Positions 58,458-64,000 of a DNA stretch of 64,000 nt are shown piece by piece. This DNA comes from Actinospica acidithermotolerans (GTDB lineage: Bacteria > Actinomycetota > Actinomycetes > Streptomycetales > Catenulisporaceae): positions 1 to 64,000 of the forward strand of contig NZ_JAGSOH010000022.1 of assembly GCF_018139625.1 (NCBI RefSeq). Reading direction: 5' to 3'. A model generated the notes under the pieces. The model was not told where the DNA came from. It was given only the letters and a program-made list of their open reading frames with translations, and did no database searches. A program made the translations under genes and the position numbers. Numbering within the stretch: the stretch's first letter is position 1; each line of letters opens with the position of its first letter.

Positions 58458-58906
58458 CCCAGGAGTCCCCTGTGCCCATCGATGTCCTGCTGGTCGAGGA
58501 CGATCCCGCCGACGAGCTGATCACCCGCGAGGCCTTCGAGCACAACAAGATCGGCAACACCCTGCACGTGGTGCGCGACGGCGAGGAGGCGCTCGACTTC
58601 CTCTACCGGCGCGGCGCCCACGCCGGCGCCGTGCGCCCCGACCTGATCCTGCTCGACCTCAACCTGCCGAAGTACGACGGCCGCGAGGTCCTCCAGCAGA
58701 TCAAGGGCGACGACGACCTGGCCGCGATCCCGGTCGTCGTGCTCACGACGTCCTCCGCCGAGGAGGACATCATGCGCAGCTACCGCCTGCACGCCAACGC
58801 GTACGTGACCAAGCCGGTCGACCTGGACCAGTTCATGGCCGCGATCCGGCAGATCGACGAGTTCTTCCTCACGGTCGTCAAGCTCCCGAAGAGCGAGAAG
58901 TCGTGA
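58454..58906 (+). CDS. Single-domain response regulator (Rcp1-like)
   Basis: 150 residues. Stand-alone receiver: VLLVEDDPADELITREAFEH, phospho-acceptor D68 (LILLDLNLPKYDG), VVLTTSSAEED and Lys in YVTKPVDLDQF. The layout is that of Rcp1, partner of phytochrome-like kinases. GTG 58454 overlaps the kinase stop. Ends the three-gene signalling operon; no output domain, so it acts by protein contact. Confidence 0.93.
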   Translation: MTQESPVPIDVLLVEDDPADELITREAFEHNKIGNTLHVVRDGEEALDFLYRRGAHAGAVRPDLILLDLNLPKYDGREVLQQIKGDDDLAAIPVVVLTTSSAEEDIMRSYRLHANAYVTKPVDLDQFMAAIRQIDEFFLTVVKLPKSEKS

Positions 58907-58925
58907 TGCCGGCATCCGGCTGGGC

Positions 58926-59888
58926 TCACGCCTGACCGGTGAGCGGCCGGAGCGCCACCTTCGTCGCGTCCGAGATCAGGGCGTCGTTGGAGGTGGCGTT
59001 CGCGTTGTCGCCGCGGTTGGTGTAGATCGCGATGACGATCGGCGCCGCGTTGTCCGGCGGCCAGATCACGGCGATGTCGTTGCGCGCGCCGTAGTCGCCG
59101 CTGCCGGTCTTGTCGCCCACCTTCCAGCCGGAGGGAACCGCGGCGCGGATATACGGTCCGCCGGTGGTGTTGGCCTGGAGCCAGGCGACGAGCTGGGCAC
59201 GGCGGGTTGCGGTGAGCGCGCTGCCGAGCGCGAACGTGCGAAGGTCGGCGGCCGCGGTGCGCGGCGTGGTGGTGTCGCGCGTGTCGCCCGGAGTGTTGGA
59301 GTTGAGCGTCGGCTCGTTCCGGTCCACGTTCGAGGTCGCGTCACCCTCGGCGCGCAGCGCTGCCTGGAACGCCGAGGGCCCGCCGATCTGACGCAGCAGC
59401 AGGTTCGCGGCGGTGTTGTCGCTGTAGTCGAGCGCGGCGGCCATGAGCGCGCTGACCGTCATGCCGGTGGCGAGATGCTGCGAAGTGATCGGCGCGTAGG
59501 ACAGGATGTCGGCCTTCGTGTACTTGACGACCTGACTGAGCTGCTGGTTCGTATCGCGCTGGAGCAGAATGCCCGTGGCGAAGGTCTTGAAGGTCGAACA
59601 GAACGCGAAGCGCTTGTCGGCGTTGTAGGCGACCGTGCTGCCGGTCCCGGTATCGATGGCGTAGAGGCCGAGATTCGCGTGGTACCGGGATTCGAGGGCG
59701 GCGAACGCGGCGGACGTCGTAGCGGAAGCGGTCGGAGATGCGGAGCCTGCTGCGGTCGAAGCAGTGCCGGAGGACTTCGCGGTGGTGGACGCGGTGGGAC
59801 TGGTAGCCGTGCTCGAACAACCCGCGAGCAGAGCGGCGGCTAGGGCGAGCGCGAGCACGCGCTTCGTGGGATAGACCGGATTGAGCAT
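58926..59888 (-). CDS. Class A beta-lactamase, lipoprotein
   Basis: 320 residues. Lipoprotein signal with lipobox LLAGC (Cys24) and a Ser/Thr/Ala linker, so membrane-tethered outside the cell. Class A motifs are complete: S98-T-F-K101, S156-D-N158, E192 in RNEPTLN and K260-T-G262. Hydrolyses beta-lactams by acyl-enzyme formation. ATG 59888 is chosen because the upstream extension is basic and overlaps the LysR promoter. Divergent from the LysR gene, as in inducible ampC/blaA systems. Confidence 0.93.
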   Translation of the reverse strand: MLNPVYPTKRVLALALAAALLAGCSSTATSPTASTTAKSSGTASTAAGSASPTASATTSAAFAALESRYHANLGLYAIDTGTGSTVAYNADKRFAFCSTFKTFATGILLQRDTNQQLSQVVKYTKADILSYAPITSQHLATGMTVSALMAAALDYSDNTAANLLLRQIGGPSAFQAALRAEGDATSNVDRNEPTLNSNTPGDTRDTTTPRTAAADLRTFALGSALTATRRAQLVAWLQANTTGGPYIRAAVPSGWKVGDKTGSGDYGARNDIAVIWPPDNAAPIVIAIYTNRGDNANATSNDALISDATKVALRPLTGQA

Positions 59889-59909
59889 GGTCCGAGCCTG
59901 CCCCGGCCC

Positions 59910-59949
59910 GCGCATGCGGTCAAAGACGGAAATGCGGACTTTCATGCGC
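59910..59949. promoter_or_regulatory. Inverted repeat in the beta-lactamase/LysR divergence
   Basis: GCGCATG (59910-59916) and CATGCGC (59943-59949), with AAAG and CTTT internal and repeated ATGCGG motifs between. Candidate LysR binding site controlling both the beta-lactamase and lysR genes. Confidence 0.55.
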
Positions 59950-59970
59950 TCTCGGCATACGATCGCATGC

Positions 59971-60849
59971 GTGGATCTCGTCAAGGCCTGTCAGGTGTTC
60001 GTGCACGTCGGCGAGCACGGCAGTTTCACCGCGGGCGCGGCGGCCGCGCGGGTGCCGCAGCCGGTGGCCAGCCGTCGCGTCGCCGCGCTGGAGGAGCACT
60101 TCGGTCAGCGGCTGTTCGACCGGTCCGCGCGGCGCGCGGCCGTGCTCACGACCTTCGGCCGCGCCATGCTCCCGCCGGCCAAACGCCTCGTGCAGCTGGC
60201 CGAAGCGCTGGAGTACCACGCGCAGGAGGCGCGTCTGCGCCCGCTGACTCTCGCGGTCCCCGAGACCTGCGACGTGCGCGATCTGGCCGGACTCGACGCG
60301 GCGGCCCGCGAAGCCGGGCTCATGCTGGACGTCCGGGGCGCCGGCCCGTCGCAGCGGACTGAGCTCCAGCGGTCGCGCGACGTCCGGGCGGCGATCGAAG
60401 CGGTCCCACCCGCCGACGCAACGTGGGTGGTCCCGCTGGGACTGGCCTCGGCGGCGGAACGCACGACGACACCGTTCCGGCTTTCCGCGCTGCGACCGTC
60501 GCGCGCCGAGGCGACGTACCGCAGGATCTGGATACAGCCCGAGGACGACGTCCCGCACGTCCGCGACGTACTGCGCCACTCCGGCCACCGCGCCGCCCTG
60601 CTGCCTGCTCAGATCACCGTGGCGCCGACGCTCGTGGCGGCGGCGGGCGCGGTGCTCCGCTCCCGTGATCTCCTGCTCTGCTCCGCGCGGCAGGCGGATG
60701 ACCTGCGGCTGGCCTGGCGGCCGATCGCGGGGTTTCCGGTCGCGCGCGGCTACGCCATGACCGGCGACGACGCGGTCCGGGTGCGCGAGGCGCTGGGGGC
60801 GCACATCGCCCGGGCACTCGGGGCGGCGGCGAGGAACGCAGATGCCTGA
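59971..60849 (+). CDS. LysR-family regulator, probable beta-lactamase regulator
   Basis: 292 residues. N-terminal winged HTH (1-60: LVKACQVFVHVGEHGSFTAG, VPQPVASRRVAALEEHFGQR, LFDRSARRAAVLT) and a substrate-binding domain that is divergent from usual LysR proteins (PLTLAVPETCDVRDLAGLDA, SGHRAALLPAQI). GTG 59971 rather than the ATG at 59967 in another frame. Likely controls the divergent class A beta-lactamase in an AmpR/BlaA-like way, and overlaps the next gene by 8 bp. Confidence 0.87.
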   Translation: MDLVKACQVFVHVGEHGSFTAGAAAARVPQPVASRRVAALEEHFGQRLFDRSARRAAVLTTFGRAMLPPAKRLVQLAEALEYHAQEARLRPLTLAVPETCDVRDLAGLDAAAREAGLMLDVRGAGPSQRTELQRSRDVRAAIEAVPPADATWVVPLGLASAAERTTTPFRLSALRPSRAEATYRRIWIQPEDDVPHVRDVLRHSGHRAALLPAQITVAPTLVAAAGAVLRSRDLLLCSARQADDLRLAWRPIAGFPVARGYAMTGDDAVRVREALGAHIARALGAAARNADA

Positions 60850-61759
60850 ATCCTGGCGGCGGCCCTCGGACGCACACCTGATCGGCGAGCTGCGGAAGAA
60901 GCTCGCCGACGCGGGCTTGACCGGGTCCTTCCTCGTCCGGGACCTGTCCGACGGGCGCGAGATCGGCATCGACCCGGACGTCGTCTATCCGGTCGCGTCG
61001 CTGGTGAAGGTGCCGCTGGCCGTCGCCGTGCTCGACCGGATCCACGCCGGGAGACTCGACGGCGCGATGCCGGTCGACGTGCGGCCGGGGCCCCCGGCCT
61101 CGGGCTTCGAGGCCGGCTTGAGCCAGTTCCGGCACGCGGCCCGAATCGCGGTCGACGACCTGCTCTACCTCTGCGTCGCGATCAGCGACAATCCGGCCGC
61201 CGACGCGCTCTTCGCTCTCGTGCCGCCGGCCGAGGTCACCGACGTGCTGCGTCGCTACGGCGTCACCGGCATCGCGGCTCGCCATCCGATGCGCGGCAAT
61301 GCGCAGGCGCCGACACCCTCCGACGTGCTGGTGGCCCAGACGCTGGCGATCGGAGCGCGCGAGGCCGGCCTCGATTCCGGACTGCCCCAGCTCGACGTCA
61401 CCCGCGCGAACGCCGGCTCGGCACGCGCGTACGTCGACCTGCTGGAAGCGCTGTGGAGGCCATCGGCCATCCCGAGCGAGGTCGCGGCGCGCGTCCGGAT
61501 GCTGATGCGCGCGAACACCATGCGGCAGCGGCTCGGCCCGGACTTCATCTCCGACGCGTCCACCTGGTCCTCGAAGACCGGCACGCTGCTCAACCTCCGC
61601 CACGAGGCCGGCGTCGTCGAGCACGAGGACGGCGCGGCCTACGCAGTCGCCGCGCTCACCGAGTCCAACGTCCCGGCCGCATCTCAGCCTGCGGCCGAGG
61701 CGCTGATGGGCCACGTCGCCCGCGCGTTGCACGATCATCTCCACGAGTCAGGCGGCTGA
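60842..61759 (+). CDS. Beta-lactamase-fold serine hydrolase without signal peptide
   Basis: 305 residues. Class A-like fold: S53-L-V-K56, S115-D-N117 and K245-T-G247. The Glu of the omega loop (ExxLN) is not seen, the region reading RHPMRGNAQAPTPSDV, so deacylation of beta-lactams may be poor. There is no signal peptide, in contrast to the lactamase at 58926, so it may be cytoplasmic or act as a binding/sensor protein. Overlaps the LysR gene by 8 bp, so cotranscribed. ATG 60842. Confidence 0.88.
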   Translation: MPESWRRPSDAHLIGELRKKLADAGLTGSFLVRDLSDGREIGIDPDVVYPVASLVKVPLAVAVLDRIHAGRLDGAMPVDVRPGPPASGFEAGLSQFRHAARIAVDDLLYLCVAISDNPAADALFALVPPAEVTDVLRRYGVTGIAARHPMRGNAQAPTPSDVLVAQTLAIGAREAGLDSGLPQLDVTRANAGSARAYVDLLEALWRPSAIPSEVAARVRMLMRANTMRQRLGPDFISDASTWSSKTGTLLNLRHEAGVVEHEDGAAYAVAALTESNVPAASQPAAEALMGHVARALHDHLHESGG

Positions 61760-61783
61760 GCGCGCTCAGCTCCCGCGACCGCC

Positions 61784-61810
61784 GGCGAAGCCGCCCCGGC
61801 CGGCTTCGCC
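61784..61810 (+). terminator. Hairpin after the serine hydrolase gene
   Basis: GGCGAAGCC (61784-61792) and GGCTTCGCC (61802-61810), 24 bp after the stop. Confidence 0.65.
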
Positions 61811-61938
61811 CAGCCTGTCGACGATGCCTCGCACGAGGTACGGGGGCGGTGTCAACCGGGTGTCAGCCATGACGCGACCGTGCCCGAAGCGAGCCGATAT
61901 GATCCGGCAGCAATCACGACGACGAGGGGTGGGCGCCG

Positions 61939-62796
61939 ATGCCAGGCACGGCCAGACCGATGAAGCTGCCGAGCGGGCAGGTGATCTGGGTCCGCGTCGA
62001 GGATGACGACGCGGAGCACTACGAGCCCGAGGACGAAGCCCCGGACGAGGACGACTCACCCGATTCGCCTCCCCCGCCCCCGATGCCCGAGGGCGGATAC
62101 GGCGGACCCCCTTCGGCGCCCGGCGCGAGCGGCGGCTACGGAGCGGCGCCCGCGCCGGCGGGGGCGCCCTACGGGTCCGCACCGTCGTCGGGCGATTCGT
62201 CCGCCGACGCTTGGACGCCCGGCGCACCGCCCCCGCCGCCCGGTCTGCCGGCCGGCGCGCCGGGCTCCGCTCCGGGTGCTCCCCCGCCGATCGGCTCGAC
62301 CGGCCCCGGCCGCTTCGCCCGGCGCAGGAAGCGCTCGCTCGCGCCGTCCGTCGACGACGCGCAGCAGATTCAGGGCTTCACGGACGCCGTATCCGGCATC
62401 GCCGAGTCGGTGCGCGACAGCCTCGCGCACGCCGCGCCGGACAAGGTCGAGATCGAGTTCGGCCTCGACATCGACTTCTCGTCGGGCATCGCGGTCAGCC
62501 TGATCGCCGACGCCAGGGCCAAGGCCGCCGTGAAGATCACGCTCGGCTGGGACAACTCCGAGCGCCGCGAGCGCCGCGAGCAGCGCGGGCCGGAGCGTTA
62601 CGACCAGGAGCCGAGCAGCGAGACCGTGCTGGCCACGCCGCAGTACGCCTGGTCGGACTCGCCTCGGCCGAACACTCCGCCGCCTGCGCCGATGCCGCCG
62701 GTGAGCACGTCGACCGGGTACCCGTCGCCGCCTCCGAACTACGCGCCGCAGCCCCAGCCGCAGAATCCGTACTACGGCTCGCCGTCCGGGTCCTGA
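61939..62796 (+). CDS. Trypco1-domain protein split by a proline-rich insertion
   Basis: 285 residues. Start LPSGQVIWVRVEDDD (residues about 10-24) is the first strand of a trypsin-co-occurring domain 1 (CU044_2847) and the remainder appears at about 140-205: FTDAVSGIAESVRDSLAHAA, KVEIEFGLDIDFSSGIAVSL, KAAVKITLGW. Between them lie about 110 residues rich in Pro, Gly, Ala, Ser and acidic residues. A further Pro-rich C-tail follows. Trypco1 proteins are found with trypsin-like proteases and other parts of bacterial conflict or signalling systems. No protease is adjacent here; the next gene is a papain-like protein. ATG 61939. Confidence 0.75.
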   Translation: MPGTARPMKLPSGQVIWVRVEDDDAEHYEPEDEAPDEDDSPDSPPPPPMPEGGYGGPPSAPGASGGYGAAPAPAGAPYGSAPSSGDSSADAWTPGAPPPPPGLPAGAPGSAPGAPPPIGSTGPGRFARRRKRSLAPSVDDAQQIQGFTDAVSGIAESVRDSLAHAAPDKVEIEFGLDIDFSSGIAVSLIADARAKAAVKITLGWDNSERRERREQRGPERYDQEPSSETVLATPQYAWSDSPRPNTPPPAPMPPVSTSTGYPSPPPNYAPQPQPQNPYYGSPSGS

Positions 62797-62897
62797 CACT
62801 CCGCGGCAGCCGATTCGACGGAGCCGCCGACCTCGCGTCGCCGTCATCGTCGGTTGATTCGGACGGCGTAACGTACGCACGCCCCCGCACGCTGCGC

Positions 62898-62937
62898 GGC
62901 CCTGTCGATCCCGGGATCTTCCGGGCTAGACAGGGCC
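62898..62937 (+). terminator. Hairpin after the Trypco1-like gene
   Basis: GGCCCTGTC (62898-62906) and GACAGGGCC (62929-62937), with an inner CCCGG/CCGGG pair. It lies 102 bp after the stop, within an otherwise plain 240-bp gap. Confidence 0.6.
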
Positions 62938-63036
62938 GTTCACGCCTCAATCGATGAAAAACGGAGCGGATGCGGCGGTATCGCGGCAGAGTGAGGATGA
63001 GGTCAGTCAACGACGACGCACCGATCGGAGCCATCC

Positions 63037-63795
63037 ATGACCACGTCCCCGTCCATGTCCCCGTCGAGCTCGCGGACGCCCGGCAAGATGGGCAAGCTCG
63101 CGCCGCAGTTCCCGGTCGAGCTCAAGGAGATGCCCGCGTACATCGCCCAGCCGCTCCCGCAGGCCCCCGCGGCCGTGGACTGGGCGAAGAACGTCGTGTC
63201 CTGGCCCATGGACGGCAACGACACGTACGGCGACTGCACGATGGCGGCGGCCGCGCACCTGATCCAGTCGTGGAACGCGGAGACCGGCCAGCAGATGCCG
63301 GTCCCGGCCGACCAGGAGGTCATCGCGCAGTACCTCAAGCTCACCGGCGGAAAGGACACCGGCCTGGTCGAGTCGCAGGTGCTCAAGACGTGGATGAGCA
63401 AAGGGCTGTGGAGCAACAAGATCGCCGGCTACGCCCCGGTGAACGTGCACAGCCTCGACGCGCTCAAGCAGGCCATCGCGTTCTTCGGCGGCGTCTACGT
63501 GGGCATCCAGGTCCCGAACAACGCCCAGACGCAGTTCGCCGCCGGCCAGCCCTGGACGCTGGTGGCCGACTGGCAGTCCCAGCCCATCGAGGGCGGCCAC
63601 GCGATCCCGCTGCTCGGCTACGACGACCAGTACCTCTACGCGATCACCTGGGGCGCGGTGCAGCCGATGGCCTGGGACTGGTGGTCCACGTACGGCGACG
63701 AGGCGTGGGTCATCCTCTCCGAGGAGTTCGAGCACGCCGGCAAGGTCGGCGGCATCGACCTCGCCACGCTCAAGGCCGACCTCGCAAAGGTCTGA
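63037..63795 (+). CDS. Papain-like (C1/C39-type) cysteine-peptidase-fold protein
   Basis: 252 residues. Cys in NDTYGDCTMAAAAHLIQSW, His in PIEGGHAIPLLGYDDQYLYA, and a following ITWGAVQPMAWDWW that can hold the Asn/Asp site: the order Cys-His-Asn of papain-like enzymes. No classical signal peptide; the N-terminus is Ser/Thr/Pro-rich. Peptidase activity is an inference from the fold; substrate unknown. ATG 63037. Confidence 0.7.
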   Translation: MTTSPSMSPSSSRTPGKMGKLAPQFPVELKEMPAYIAQPLPQAPAAVDWAKNVVSWPMDGNDTYGDCTMAAAAHLIQSWNAETGQQMPVPADQEVIAQYLKLTGGKDTGLVESQVLKTWMSKGLWSNKIAGYAPVNVHSLDALKQAIAFFGGVYVGIQVPNNAQTQFAAGQPWTLVADWQSQPIEGGHAIPLLGYDDQYLYAITWGAVQPMAWDWWSTYGDEAWVILSEEFEHAGKVGGIDLATLKADLAKV

Positions 63796-63894
63796 CCAGG
63801 CACCCAGCCGCTGCGGTCGGGCCGGGCCCCGCTGCGGTCACCCGGATGCCCGTCGCCGGGTGCTGACAGCACGCGAAAGGCCTAGCGTGCGAGC

Positions 63895-64000
63895 ATGGGC
63901 GATCCGGTCGTGGTGATGGCGCTGTTCGACAGCGAGGACGCTGCGCGCAACGCGGCACGGCACGCCGTCGAGGAGAAATACCTCGCCGCGAGAGCCCAGG
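63895..64000 (+). CDS. CutA-like protein, truncated by the window end
   Basis: The first 35 codons from ATG 63895 read MGDPVVVMALFDSEDAAR, then NAARHAVEEKYLAARAQ, with no stop. The pattern fits the start of CutA1 family proteins (divalent-cation tolerance/trimeric PII-like fold: VVV strand, helix with A-RxAxxxVEExLAA). The canonical cysteine in LAAC is Arg here. The rest lies beyond the window. Confidence 0.5.
   Translation, partial: MGDPVVVMALFDSEDAARNAARHAVEEKYLAARAQ

Noticed and set aside
61766-61870. Minus-strand ORF of 34 codons after the serine hydrolase
   Set aside because: No ribosome site or homologous family was recognised, and it spans a terminator hairpin.

Overview
The window is high-GC (roughly 70%) actinobacterial chromosome. 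Third-position G/C is very strong, GTG starts are common, and the families are typical of spore-forming, Streptomyces-like Actinomycetes: an XRE-DUF5753/DUF397 pair, a conservon of CvnA/C/D type, a DUF742 protein, an S-adenosyl methyltransferase of the Methyltransf_19 type, FadE5, secreted GH92 and GH16 enzymes with NEW3 or ricin-B modules, and a Trypco1 protein. A Catenulispora/Actinospica-like or Streptomyces-like lineage fits, but I cannot fix the genus. No rRNA, tRNA or CRISPR was seen.

Layout. 1-5 kb: a VOC/MFS chimeric remnant, the XRE/DUF397 pair, an HTH_42 protein, a TANGO2/NRDE protein and a LysR effector domain without its HTH. 5-9.5 kb: an isolated second MraY, a GntR/UTRA regulator with paired operator-like sites, and a phosphonate-type TmpA-TmpB fusion broken by a one-base frameshift, then a membrane protein. 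9.5-15 kb: a fatty-acid module (HAD, FadE5, quinone oxidoreductase) divergent from a TetR/hydrolase pair. 15-21 kb: divergent secreted glycan hydrolases GH92 and GH16 with LacI-type palindromes. 21-29 kb: TetR/SDR, isochorismatases, a DevR-like regulator, SDR, cupin, an aminoglycoside-phosphotransferase-like gene ending in a small palindromic mobile element, a GlxA-type regulator, and an SPFH/ribbon-helix-helix operon. 29-35 kb: TerC behind a manganese (yybP-ykoY) riboswitch, a surface protein, a dehydratase/hydrolase pair, and a LysM-transglycosylase behind a ydaO (c-di-AMP) riboswitch. 35-39.5 kb: an AcoR-like regulator, aldehyde dehydrogenase and DUF779 protein, then a methyltransferase. 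39.6-43 kb: a rearranged conservon with a 54-bp tandem repeat inside the DUF742 gene. 43-45 kb: a TIGR03086 protein whose 3' end is triplicated as a 134-bp tandem repeat, divergent from a WYL regulator. 45-52 kb: a divergent EF-Tu, an anti-sigma/SigB-type sigma operon, patatin, a flavin dehydrogenase and a MEDS-ATPase. 52-59 kb: a GH65/beta-phosphoglucomutase pair, STAS, and an overlapping three-gene phosphatase/kinase/receiver operon. 59-64 kb: a LysR gene between two beta-lactamase-fold genes, a split Trypco1 protein, a cysteine-peptidase-like protein and the start of a CutA-like gene.

Themes. Stress signalling and envelope homeostasis recur: sigma/anti-sigma, STAS, SpoIIE-type phosphatase, conservon, two riboswitches on envelope or metal genes, a second MraY, beta-lactamases and a wall hydrolase. 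Two similar GTTT-N15-GGTTA promoters, before the sigma operon and before the GH65 operon, suggest a small shared regulon. The most unusual items are the broken TmpA-TmpB fusion, the palindromic element at a stop codon, the repeat-bearing CvnC-like protein, the triplicated gene end and the MraY paralogue with a changed active-site motif.
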